From the NCBI RefSeq assembly GCF_003610695.1, contig NZ_RAQH01000009.1, positions 62,001-126,000 on the forward strand: a DNA stretch of 64,000 nucleotides. The letters are read 5' to 3'. Under the pieces are notes generated by a model. The model saw nothing but the letters and a program-made list of their open reading frames with translations. It was not told the origin of the DNA and ran no database searches. How positions within the stretch are numbered: the first letter of the stretch is position 1; each line of letters opens with the position of its first letter. Position numbers and translations under genes: made by a program. This document shows, in pieces, positions 29,687 to 37,832 of this stretch. Source of the stretch: Epilithonimonas arachidiradicis (lineage in GTDB: Bacteria > Bacteroidota > Bacteroidia > Flavobacteriales > Weeksellaceae).

Positions 29687-32134
29687 TTGAACTTCGCCCA
29701 AATCATCCTTCCACTCAATCTTAAAGGAACTTTCACGTACAAAGTTCCAGCAGATTTTTTGGATAAGATTGAAGTCGGAATGCGTGTTTTGGTTCCGTTT
29801 CGTGGAAAGAAGATCTATACGGGAATTGTTGCGGAATTATTCAATGATTTTGAAGAAACTTTTGTTCCGAAAGAAATCATCAATCTTTTGGACAATCAAC
29901 CAATTGTTCCAAAACAACAGTTGGATTTTTGGAGTTGGCTCAGTTCCTATTATCTCTGTAATCTGGGCGAAATTTACCGTTTGGCGTTTCCATCTTCTCT
30001 CAAGTTGGAAAGCGAAACTTATGTCAGATTGCTATCCGAAAGAACCATTGACTGGCAAAATCTGGATGCGAACGAAACTTATCTTCTCCAAGCTTTGGAA
30101 GTTCGACAAATGTTAAATCTGCAGGAGATTGAAGCTTTCATTCCCAAAAAGGAGATCATCAAAACCATCAATGCGCTGATTGATGAACGATATATTTCTG
30201 TGGATGAAAAAATCACTGAAAAATATAAGGCGAAGGAAATTGCTTACCTGAAAGTCAATGATGAAGCTTTGGTTTCAGAGAACTTGGCAATGATTCTTTT
30301 GAAACTGGATAAAGCTAAAAAACAAAAAGACCTTTTCCTCAATATCCTTTCAAAACAAATTGATAATCCCGAAAATCCAATCAGGAAATCTTTGGTTTTT
30401 GATGAAGGAAATTTTGTCAATCAACAACTTAAATCTTTGATAGAAAAAGGTTGGGTTACAGAATATTATTTGGAAAAAGACAGAATCGATTCTTACGAAG
30501 GTGAAATCGAAGAAATTGAAGAACTGACCGAGAATCAGAAAAAATCGATTTCAGAAATCAATAAAGCTTTTGAAGAAGGCAAAAATGTGTTGCTCCACGG
30601 CGTGACTTCATCGGGAAAAACACACATTTATCTTGAAAAGATTGAAGACTGTATCAACTCTGGACAAAATGTTCTTTTGCTTTTGCCAGAGATTGCTTTG
30701 ACCAAACAAATCACAATCCGTATGGAAAAAAAATACGGCAAAAAACTAGGTTTTTATCATAATAAACTGACAGATTTTGAAAGAGTTGAAGTTTGGAAAA
30801 AAATCAAGAAAAATGAACTTCAAATCCTCATTGGAACTCGTAATTCTTTGTTTTTACCTTTTGAAAATCTGGGATTAATTATTGTTGACGAAGAGCACGA
30901 TTCGGCTTACAGACAACGTGACCAGCATTTCTTTTTCAACGCGAAAGATTCTGCGATGATGTTGGCAGAATTTTATCAATCCAAATTGATTTTAGGTTCA
31001 GCAACGCCTTCTTTAGAAAGCTATGATCTGGCGATGAAGGATAAGTTGCGTTATGTGGTTCTTAATGAAAGATTTGGAAAAGTGGATTTGCCAAGATTTG
31101 AAATCGTTGATATCAAAGAAGCACAAAATCAGAAAAAAATCGTTGGGAATTTCAGTCAAAAAATGATTGACGAAATTAACCTTCAACTCGACCATAAAAA
31201 ACAAACCATTATTCTTCATAATCGCCGTGGTTATGCCAATGTCATCGAATGTGAAACTTGCGGCCACGTCACTTATTGTAGTAATTGTGATGTGGTAATG
31301 ACCTATCACAAAGCTTCTAACGAACTCAAATGCCATTATTGTGGCCATCGTTCCGGAAAGCCAACAATTTGCCCAAGCTGTCACGGTGAAAACCTGAATA
31401 CAAGAGGTGTTGGCGTTGAACAAATCGAAGAAGAAACCAAAAATATCTTCTCTGATTCGGAAGTGGACAGGATGGATGTGGACTCGATGCGAAAGAAATT
31501 TGCTTACGAGAAACTCTATGAAAAACTGGAAAACGGTGAGACCGATATTTTGGTCGGTACGCAAATGATTTCTAAAGGTTTAGATTTTGATAATATTGAA
31601 TTGGTCGCCATTCCAAAAGCAGATTCTCTGATTCACGTTCAGGATTTCCGTGCGGAAGAAAGAGCTTATCAATTGATTACTCAAGTTGCAGGACGAGCAG
31701 GACGAACCTCGGGGAATGGAAAAATTCTGATTCAGACTTACAATCCGTCGCATTCGGTTTTTGAATTGATTAAAAATCAGGATGTTAAAGAGATTTATAA
31801 TTACTTCTTAGATGAAAGGAAAAAGTTTCTTTACCCACCATTTGTGAAATTAATAATGATTGAACTGAAACACAGGAAAGAAGACAAAATAAACAGAGCT
31901 TCTCAGTTTTTGGGCTCGATTCTCAGAAAATATATTCCGGAAGAATGCATTCTTGGTCCGGAGAAATCGCCTATAGCAAGGCTTAATAACCTTTATCAGT
32001 ATCAGATTCTTCTCAAATTCCCCAAAAACAAAAACTACAGAATCTATAAAGAATTGCTTCTGAAATCTTTTGATGAATTTGATGAAATCACAGCCTACAA
32101 ATCTGTGAAAAAAGATTTATTTGTTGATTTTTAA
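29687..32134 (+). CDS. priA: Primosomal protein N' (replication restart helicase PriA)
   Basis: An 815-residue PriA from the TTG at 29687. A longer reading from 29609 would add 26 residues, half of them translated from an intergenic inverted repeat. The N-terminal DNA-binding part starts NFAQIILPLNLKGTFTYKVP. The helicase core has Walker A GVTSSGKTH, the DEEH box in IIVDEEHDSAY, and helicase motifs up to QVAGRAGR. Two zinc clusters lie in CETCGHVTYCSNC and CHYCGHRSGKPTICPSC. It restarts stalled replication forks. No terminator is obvious, but an inverted repeat TTACGG/CCGTAA at 32164-32180 follows. Confidence 0.95.
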   Translation: MNFAQIILPLNLKGTFTYKVPADFLDKIEVGMRVLVPFRGKKIYTGIVAELFNDFEETFVPKEIINLLDNQPIVPKQQLDFWSWLSSYYLCNLGEIYRLAFPSSLKLESETYVRLLSERTIDWQNLDANETYLLQALEVRQMLNLQEIEAFIPKKEIIKTINALIDERYISVDEKITEKYKAKEIAYLKVNDEALVSENLAMILLKLDKAKKQKDLFLNILSKQIDNPENPIRKSLVFDEGNFVNQQLKSLIEKGWVTEYYLEKDRIDSYEGEIEEIEELTENQKKSISEINKAFEEGKNVLLHGVTSSGKTHIYLEKIEDCINSGQNVLLLLPEIALTKQITIRMEKKYGKKLGFYHNKLTDFERVEVWKKIKKNELQILIGTRNSLFLPFENLGLIIVDEEHDSAYRQRDQHFFFNAKDSAMMLAEFYQSKLILGSATPSLESYDLAMKDKLRYVVLNERFGKVDLPRFEIVDIKEAQNQKKIVGNFSQKMIDEINLQLDHKKQTIILHNRRGYANVIECETCGHVTYCSNCDVVMTYHKASNELKCHYCGHRSGKPTICPSCHGENLNTRGVGVEQIEEETKNIFSDSEVDRMDVDSMRKKFAYEKLYEKLENGETDILVGTQMISKGLDFDNIELVAIPKADSLIHVQDFRAEERAYQLITQVAGRAGRTSGNGKILIQTYNPSHSVFELIKNQDVKEIYNYFLDERKKFLYPPFVKLIMIELKHRKEDKINRASQFLGSILRKYIPEECILGPEKSPIARLNNLYQYQILLKFPKNKNYRIYKELLLKSFDEFDEITAYKSVKKDLFVDF

Positions 32135-32163
32135 CAATTTTTAACGGCTTTTCAGATTTTTTA

Positions 32164-32180
32164 TTACGGTTAATCCGTAA
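32164..32180. repeat. Short inverted repeat between priA and dacB
   Basis: TTACGG-TTAAT-CCGTAA, 6-bp perfect arms. No T tract, so it may be an operator rather than a terminator. It is about 18 bp upstream of a 7/8 -7 box (TAACTTTA, 32199-32206). Confidence 0.4.
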
Positions 32181-32284
32181 ATCGACGGCAATATTCTCTA
32201 ACTTTACTTAGTTATGATAATAAGATTAGACAATCTTAAACCTTAATTAATAAAAATTCAATAAAAATTGTAATTGTTTTGAGA

Positions 32285-33742
32285 ATGAATAAAATCAAAA
32301 ATTATTTTTCAATCATCGCAATTGGTTTTTCCTCATTTGTGTTTTCGCAAGGGAGCGTCGCAGTTTCTACATTTCCACAAGTTGCTGATCAGCAGAATCT
32401 TGTAAAGGATATCACCGCAGAAAAGGCGCTGTTGTCTCCGAAAGAGCAAATCGAGTTTAATATCAATAAGATGTTTACAGACCCGGTTCTGAGAAATGCG
32501 AATTGGGGATTTGTGGTTTATGACCCCAAAACCGAAAAAATTGTAACGGCTTACAACGAAACAGCACCACTTATCCCAGCTTCTACAACCAAATTATTAA
32601 CCACAGAAACGGCGTTTTCTTTATTAGGGACAAAGTACAGATGGAACACGCAGTTAGAATATTCGGGAAGTATTGATGTTGATGGTGTTTTGACAGGAAA
32701 TCTCTACATCGTTGGAAGTGGCGACCCGTCTTTGGGCGGAAATAGAGGAGGAGCGGCAAGTTATGGACAAATTGTTAGCCAATATTTGGATGCGATTCAG
32801 CAAAAAGGAATTAAGAAAATTACGGGCGATATCATTATCCAGACTGCGATTTTTAAAGAAAACAAAACATCAGAATTACCTCAAAATATTGTTTGGCTGG
32901 AGCAAAAAAATTATTTCCTACCTGTGGGAACGACCAAAGATATTGACCCGAGAAATGAGAAATTGTTGATCAACCAGTCAAATAATCCCTTCAATCAACA
33001 GAAAAAATACTTTTATATTTCGCCTTATGCCAACAAATTGGTTTACGCAGATAAATTTGAAGGGGCTTGGGTAACGACAAAAGTGGCTGAACCGCCTGCT
33101 TTTTTGGCTAATAAATTGAGAGAAAGCTTGGTTAAAAATAAAATCGCAGTTTCAGGAAAAGTCACACCTAAGATTGTTGACAGAGAGCCTGAACCTAGAG
33201 AAATTCTGACGACTTATAAATCACCGACTTTGGCAGAAATCGTTAATTACACCAATCAAAGAAGTGATAATGGTTATGCTGAAGCATTGCTGAAATCAAA
33301 TGGTTTCCAGAAGTTGGGTGATCAAACGGTAGAATCCGGAAGATTGGCCGTAACTGAGCATCTGCAATCAATCGGTTTTGATTTGAATGGACTGAATTAT
33401 ATGGACGGAAGCGGATTATCAAAAGCACATACTGTGACACCTATTTCTCAGGTTAAATTTTTGGCCAAGATGATGAAGTCGCCCTATTATAAAGAATATT
33501 TCGAATCTTTGCCTATCGCAGGACAATCTGGAACTTTGAAGCATATGTTTATGGTGAATTCCAACGGACAAATTTTTGCTAAAACAGGAACATTGAATGG
33601 TGTAAAATGCCTGGCAGGTTATATCAAAACCAGAAGTAATAAAACGTTGGCTTTTTCTTTATTGATTAATAAATTTTCAGGTTCTGTAGCTCAGGTCAAA
33701 GACAGAATGGAACAGTTGCTGGATCCGACTTTAGATTTGTAA
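32285..33742 (+). CDS. dacB: D-alanyl-D-alanine carboxypeptidase/endopeptidase (PBP4 type)
   Basis: A 485-residue exported penicillin-binding protein from the ATG at 32285. A signal peptide (to about residue 22) is followed by the peptidase S13 domain. Active-site motifs are S100-T-T-K103, SDN in QRSDNGYAEALL, and KTG in AKTGTLNGV. It trims or cleaves peptidoglycan cross-links in the periplasm. The gene is monocistronic with a clear terminator. Confidence 0.93.
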   Translation: MNKIKNYFSIIAIGFSSFVFSQGSVAVSTFPQVADQQNLVKDITAEKALLSPKEQIEFNINKMFTDPVLRNANWGFVVYDPKTEKIVTAYNETAPLIPASTTKLLTTETAFSLLGTKYRWNTQLEYSGSIDVDGVLTGNLYIVGSGDPSLGGNRGGAASYGQIVSQYLDAIQQKGIKKITGDIIIQTAIFKENKTSELPQNIVWLEQKNYFLPVGTTKDIDPRNEKLLINQSNNPFNQQKKYFYISPYANKLVYADKFEGAWVTTKVAEPPAFLANKLRESLVKNKIAVSGKVTPKIVDREPEPREILTTYKSPTLAEIVNYTNQRSDNGYAEALLKSNGFQKLGDQTVESGRLAVTEHLQSIGFDLNGLNYMDGSGLSKAHTVTPISQVKFLAKMMKSPYYKEYFESLPIAGQSGTLKHMFMVNSNGQIFAKTGTLNGVKCLAGYIKTRSNKTLAFSLLINKFSGSVAQVKDRMEQLLDPTLDL

Positions 33743-33763
33743 TAATCAATCTTTTATAAATTA

Positions 33764-33795
33764 AAAACTCATCTCGCCGGGATGAGTTTTTTTTG
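33764..33795 (+). terminator. Terminator of dacB
   Basis: AAAACTCATC (33764-33773) and GATGAGTTTT (33781-33790), a perfect 10-bp stem with a 7-nt loop and T run. Confidence 0.9.
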
Positions 33796-33803
33796 TAGCT
33801 TTG
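33796..33803 (+). promoter_or_regulatory. -7 promoter box (TAGCTTTG) of M1 peptidase gene
   Basis: Exact TAnnTTTG immediately after the dacB terminator, 20 bp before the ATG at 33824. Confidence 0.6.
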
Positions 33804-33823
33804 AATTGAAAATCACCAGTCTT

Positions 33824-35755
33824 ATGAAAAAGTTTTACTTACTCTTTGTCATTTTATTTTCTAATACTATTTTTTTTAGCCAGTCTTTTAATATTGATAG
33901 GAAAGGAATTATCGAATCCGAAAAAAGGACTAATCTGAAGTCTATTTTGGATGTTAACGTCAATCCTAATACATTGAACTATGATTTGCAATATGTCAGA
34001 TTAGAATTAGATTTGGATCCAACACAACAATACATTTCTGGAACAGTGACATCGCATTTCAAGATGCTGCAGAATTCGCCCGATATTTATTTTGATTTAA
34101 AGAACAATCTGACGGTTTCCAATGTAAAATACCACGGCCAGGATTTGACTTTTCAGCAATTGAGTACGGATGAAATTAGAATTAATTTTGCGTCAACATT
34201 AACTGCTCAAACAACAGATTCTTTATCTATCACATACAGCGGAATTCCATCAACTGTTGAAAATGCTTTTGTTGCTACGACTACGCCAGCCGGAGATCCG
34301 ATTTTAGCGACTCTATCAGAGCCATTTGGTGCAAAACAATGGTGGCCTACAAAGCAAAGTATGAACGATAAGATTGAAAAGCTGGATATTAAAATATCCA
34401 CTCCAGCTCAATACACTGTTGGTTCTAATGGGAAATTGATGTCAGAAACAATTTTAGGGAATGGCAGAAAATTGACGTATTGGCAAACTAATTACCCAAT
34501 TCCGGCTTATCTTTTTGCTTTAGGAATTTCCAATTATACAAAACTAAATTCTACCATCACAACTACAAATAGTTCTTTTCCTTTCCTCAATTACGTTTAT
34601 CCGTCTTGGGCAACATCGGGCACGCAGGCTAATCTCAATTGGACAGCAACCAGTATGCAAACATTCGAAGATCATTTTGGATTGTATCCTTATCGCAATG
34701 AGAAATATGGACATATGCAGTTCAACTGGGGCGGTGGAATGGAGCATGCTACAATGACGTCAATGGGTTATTATGGATTGGATTTGATTGCTCACGAATT
34801 AGCACACCAATGGTTTGGAGACAAGTTGACTTGCGGTGCCTGGAACGATATTTGGCTGAATGAAGGCTTTGCGACAATGGGAGAATACTTGGTTTACGAA
34901 AAACTATTGATGACGCCTGCTCAATTTCAAAGTTATTTACAAAACGAAATGGATGAGATTACAAGTGCGCCTAATGGAAGCGTCTATATCCCAGACAGCG
35001 ACCTAAATTCTGGCAGGATTTTCAACGGAAGATTAACTTATACAAAAGGTGGTTATGTTCTTAGAATGATCAAATGGATTTTAGGCGATGATCAATTCTA
35101 TGCAATGTTAAAAGCGTATCAAAATAATCCAGCGTTTGCCTATAATTACGTTAAGACAAATGATTTTCGAGATTTTTTGAGCGCATACACAGGAAGAGAG
35201 TTTACAGATTTTTTTAATGACTGGATTTATGGAGAAGGTTATCCATCCTATCAAATTAAGTGGAATCAAAATACCACAAGCAAAAAACTAACATTTCAAG
35301 TTGGACAGACGAGAAGCTCATCTACAGTTAGTTTTTTTGAATTGCCTTTACCAATCAAAGTTTCAGGCTCTGGAGGACAAACCGCTTATTTTGTTTTGGA
35401 TCATACTTCCAACAATCAATATTTTACGCAAGATGTGACTTTTGATGTGACAAATGTAGAATTCAATTATGAAAAACAAATCATTACAAAAGGTTCTACG
35501 GTGACAAAAGATAACAACCTCGCTGTTAATGACATCAATCAAAAAAACATTAGTGTCTATCCAAATCCAGCTAAAACTTTCATCAAAATTTCCGGTTTAC
35601 AAAATTCGACAGATTATGAGATTTTCTCAGTTGATGGAAAATTAATTAAGAAAGGAATTTCAAATCCAGATTCAGAAATCAATATTTCTACCTTAGTCAA
35701 AGGAACTTACATTTTGAAATTCAATAACCAATCGGTTAAAATTATTAAAGAATAA
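33824..35755 (+). CDS. M1-family metallopeptidase with T9SS sorting domain
   Basis: A 643-residue secreted aminopeptidase-like protein from the ATG at 33824. The longer reading from 33782 starts inside the dacB terminator. Signal peptide at 1-20; M1 N-terminal beta domain; GGGMEH substrate motif; zinc motif H324-E-L-A-H328 with the distal glutamate in NEGFA; C-terminal Por domain (about residues 570-643) beginning ISVYPNPAKTFIKISG. It should be exported by the type IX system and digest peptides outside the cell. It is much shorter than the second M1 enzyme at 45606, lacking the HEAT-like C-terminal region. Confidence 0.92.
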   Translation: MKKFYLLFVILFSNTIFFSQSFNIDRKGIIESEKRTNLKSILDVNVNPNTLNYDLQYVRLELDLDPTQQYISGTVTSHFKMLQNSPDIYFDLKNNLTVSNVKYHGQDLTFQQLSTDEIRINFASTLTAQTTDSLSITYSGIPSTVENAFVATTTPAGDPILATLSEPFGAKQWWPTKQSMNDKIEKLDIKISTPAQYTVGSNGKLMSETILGNGRKLTYWQTNYPIPAYLFALGISNYTKLNSTITTTNSSFPFLNYVYPSWATSGTQANLNWTATSMQTFEDHFGLYPYRNEKYGHMQFNWGGGMEHATMTSMGYYGLDLIAHELAHQWFGDKLTCGAWNDIWLNEGFATMGEYLVYEKLLMTPAQFQSYLQNEMDEITSAPNGSVYIPDSDLNSGRIFNGRLTYTKGGYVLRMIKWILGDDQFYAMLKAYQNNPAFAYNYVKTNDFRDFLSAYTGREFTDFFNDWIYGEGYPSYQIKWNQNTTSKKLTFQVGQTRSSSTVSFFELPLPIKVSGSGGQTAYFVLDHTSNNQYFTQDVTFDVTNVEFNYEKQIITKGSTVTKDNNLAVNDINQKNISVYPNPAKTFIKISGLQNSTDYEIFSVDGKLIKKGISNPDSEINISTLVKGTYILKFNNQSVKIIKE

Positions 35756-35775
35756 CTCAAAAGTTAATTTATCAC

Positions 35776-35804
35776 AAAAAAGCGCTTTATTACAGCGCTT
35801 TTTT
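35776..35804 (+). terminator. Terminator of the M1 peptidase gene
   Basis: AAAAAAGCGCT (35776-35786) and AGCGCTTTTTT (35794-35804), a perfect 11-bp stem with a 7-nt loop. Confidence 0.9.
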
Positions 35805-35812
35805 TATTTTTG
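35805..35812 (+). promoter_or_regulatory. -7 promoter box (TATTTTTG) of kbl
   Basis: Exact TAnnTTTG directly next to the preceding terminator, 22 bp before the kbl ATG. Confidence 0.55.
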
Positions 35813-35834
35813 TTAAAATCGAAAATCAATAAAA

Positions 35835-37028
35835 ATGATATCACAAAAATTCCTTGAGAACATCACAAACGAATTAACAAATATAGAGAACGACGGACTT
35901 TTTAAGAAAGAAAGAATCATCACATCGCAGCAAAGTGCAGAGATAGAAGTGGGTGGGAAAAAACTTTTGAACTTCTGTGCCAACAATTATTTGGGATTAT
36001 CAAACCATCCGGAAGTGATGAAAGCGTCGCAAGATACCATCAATTCTCACGGTTACGGGATGTCGTCGGTGCGTTTCATTTGCGGAACTCAGGATATTCA
36101 TAAAGATTTGGAAGCTAAGATTTCTAATTTTCTGGGAATGGAAGATACCATTCTTTACGCTGCTTGTTTTGATGCGAATGGCGGTGTTTTCGAGCCATTA
36201 TTTTCAGAAGAAGACGCAATCATTTCTGATGAATTGAATCACGCTTCTATTATTGATGGAGTAAGGTTGTGTAAATCCGCAAGATACCGCTATAAAAACA
36301 ATAATATGGAAGATCTGGAAGCACAATTGATCGCCGCTTCTGAAAAAAATCACAGATTCAAAATTATTGTGACTGACGGCGTTTTCTCTATGGACGGAAT
36401 TGTTGCTGACTTAAAAGGTGTTTGTGACTTAGCGGAAAAATATGATGCTTTAGTTATGGTTGATGATTCTCACGCCACTGGATTCATCGGGAAAACAGGA
36501 CGCGGAACACACGAAGCGAATGATGTTATGGGAAGAGTTGATATCATTACTTCAACTCTTGGGAAAGCTTTGGGTGGCGCTTTAGGTGGTTTTACATCTG
36601 GGAAAAAAGAAATCATCGATATGCTGAGACAGCGTTCCCGTCCGTATTTGTTCTCCAATTCATTGGCCCCCGGAATTGTTGGTGCGGCTTCCAAAGTTTT
36701 GGAAATGATTTCTAATAATACTTCACTGAGAGATAAGGTGATGGAAAACGCAGAATATTTCCGAAAAGAAATGAAGGCCAAAGGTTTTGATATTCCGGAT
36801 GGCGACGCAGCGATTGTTCCGGTAATGCTTTATGATGCGAAATTATCTCAGGAAATGGCCGAGAAGCTTTTGTCAGAAGGGATTTATGTCATCGGATTTT
36901 TCTATCCGGTTGTTCCAAAAGGAAAAGCGAGAATCAGAGTTCAACTATCTGCAGCACACACCAGAGAACATCTGGACAAAGCCATCGCAGCTTTTGAAAA
37001 AGTAGGGAAAGAGTTAGGAGTTATCTAA
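35835..37028 (+). CDS. kbl: Glycine C-acetyltransferase (2-amino-3-ketobutyrate CoA ligase)
   Basis: A 397-residue PLP enzyme of the alpha-oxoamine synthase family. The Schiff-base lysine is K244 in [10 protein letters not shown], the PLP phosphate region is in [11 protein letters not shown], and the N-terminal [13 protein letters not shown] and SVRFICGTQ segments are those of Kbl. It interconverts glycine plus acetyl-CoA and 2-amino-3-oxobutyrate in threonine breakdown. No threonine dehydrogenase is adjacent. Monocistronic, with terminator. Confidence 0.95.
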   Translation: MISQKFLENITNELTNIENDGLFKKERIITSQQSAEIEVGGKKLLNFCANNYLGLSNHPEVMKASQDTINSHGYGMSSVRFICGTQDIHKDLEAKISNFLGMEDTILYAACFDANGGVFEPLFSEEDAIISDELNHASIIDGVRLCKSARYRYKNNNMEDLEAQLIAASEKNHRFKIIVTDGVFSMDGIVADLKGVCDLAEKYDALVMVDDSHATGFIGKTGRGTHEANDVMGRVDIITSTLGKALGGALGGFTSGKKEIIDMLRQRSRPYLFSNSLAPGIVGAASKVLEMISNNTSLRDKVMENAEYFRKEMKAKGFDIPDGDAAIVPVMLYDAKLSQEMAEKLLSEGIYVIGFFYPVVPKGKARIRVQLSAAHTREHLDKAIAAFEKVGKELGVI

Positions 37029-37035
37029 GTAAAAC

Positions 37036-37063
37036 AAAAGCTTACAAGAATTTGTAAGCTTTT
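37036..37063 (+). terminator. Terminator of kbl
   Basis: AAAAGCTTACAA (37036-37047) and TTGTAAGCTTTT (37052-37063), a perfect 12-bp stem with a 4-nt loop. Confidence 0.9.
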
Positions 37064-37075
37064 TATTGCACAAAA

Positions 37076-37102
37076 AAACCAGCAAATTTGATTTGCTGGT
37101 TT
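37076..37102 (-). terminator. Terminator of rplS
   Basis: AAACCAGCAAA (37076-37086) and TTTGCTGGTTT (37092-37102), a perfect 11-bp stem. The A run before it forms the U tract on the minus strand. Confidence 0.88.
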
Positions 37103-37125
37103 ATATTTTAAGAAGAAAATCTGGA

Positions 37126-37485
37126 TTATTTCTTACCGCCGTAAGCTTTGTCCTTGATTCTTGCTTTCTTACCTCTAAGGTCTCTGAAGTAGTAGATTCT
37201 CGCTCTTCTCACTTTACCTTGTCTGTTAACTTCAATTTTCTGAAGTGCAGGCATGTTGATTGGGAAAACTCTCTCTACACCAACATCACCAGACATTTTT
37301 CTGATAGTGAACGTTTTAGTAGCACCAGTTCCTCTCAATTGGATCACAGTTCCTTTGAAAAACTGCGTTCTGGTTTTGTTACCTTCTTTAATTTCTGTGT
37401 ACACAGTGATGGTGTCACCGGCTTTGAATTCTGGGAATTCTTTTTTCGTAATGTACTTGTCCTGTACGTACTTTAATAAATCCAT
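37126..37485 (-). CDS. rplS: 50S ribosomal protein L19
   Basis: A 119-residue L19 of the large ribosomal subunit, located at the 30S-50S interface. Diagnostic segments are FKAGDTITVYTEIKEGNKTR, FKGTVIQLRGTGATKTFTIRK and GVERVFPINMPALQKIEV, followed by KVRRARIYYFRDLRGKKARIKD. It is monocistronic here rather than in the rpsP-trmD operon of other bacteria. The leader of about 75 nt after the -7 box could hold a translational control element, but I could not fold a convincing one. Confidence 0.98.
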   Translation of the reverse strand: MDLLKYVQDKYITKKEFPEFKAGDTITVYTEIKEGNKTRTQFFKGTVIQLRGTGATKTFTIRKMSGDVGVERVFPINMPALQKIEVNRQGKVRRARIYYFRDLRGKKARIKDKAYGGKK

Positions 37486-37559
37486 TTTTTATAAAAAAAA
37501 TTTGTTTTGTCAAGCTAAGCAACATTCACGTCCTTCGTCAGAGGTTGATTAACAGGTTG

Positions 37560-37567
37560 CAAAAATA
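37560..37567 (-). promoter_or_regulatory. -7 promoter box (TATTTTTG) of rplS
   Basis: Exact TAnnTTTG on the minus strand, 74 bp before the rplS start. Confidence 0.55.
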
Positions 37568-37658
37568 AAAATAATTTTCATAACAACAATACAATCTGAG
37601 AATTAAATTTAACTTTTTTGGACGTATCCCTCGCCAGCGAATCAGCCGCCGCCCGGGT

Positions 37659-37741
37659 CGGGCTATCCACTGCAATCTTTTTTCCAACCACAAAGGCCGG
37701 CGCAAAAAAGGATTTCCGTTACTATCCCTTACGCAGCTACG
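37659..37741 (-). repeat. Dispersed hairpin repeat (GATAGT...GGATAGC family), copy on minus strand
   Basis: Read on the minus strand: GTAGCTGCGTAAGGGATAGT, then AACGGAAATC, then CTTTTTTGCGCCGGC, a loop, GGAAAAAAG, then ATTGCAGTGGATAGCCCG. The same order of blocks occurs on the plus strand at 51376-51459. The core is a hairpin with poly-T and poly-A arms, flanked by two related GATAGT/GGATAGC segments. No ORF. Confidence 0.75.
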
Positions 37742-37805
37742 CCACTATTCACACTTTCTCATAAAAATCATATTAGCAAATGGAACAGTAATTTCATTAA
37801 AAATG

Positions 37806-37813
37806 TAACTTTG
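37806..37813 (+). promoter_or_regulatory. -7 promoter box (TAACTTTG) of P-type ATPase
   Basis: Exact TAnnTTTG, 19 bp before the ATG at 37833. Confidence 0.6.
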
Positions 37814-37832
37814 TTTAGACAGAATATAAATT

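Larger units (their letters stand above)
37486..37832. other. Intergenic region between rplS and P-type ATPase
   Basis: Contains the rplS promoter box (TATTTTTG, minus strand, 37560-37567) and its leader, a repeat element at 37659-37741, and the ATPase promoter box (TAACTTTG, plus strand, 37806-37813). No supported ORF. Confidence 0.7.

Noticed and set aside
31013-31564. 183-residue ORF on the minus strand inside priA
   Set aside because: Fully antisense to a clear helicase gene; no family resemblance.
37066-37476. 136-residue plus-strand ORF covering rplS
   Set aside because: Antisense to ribosomal protein L19 and begins in the kbl terminator region.
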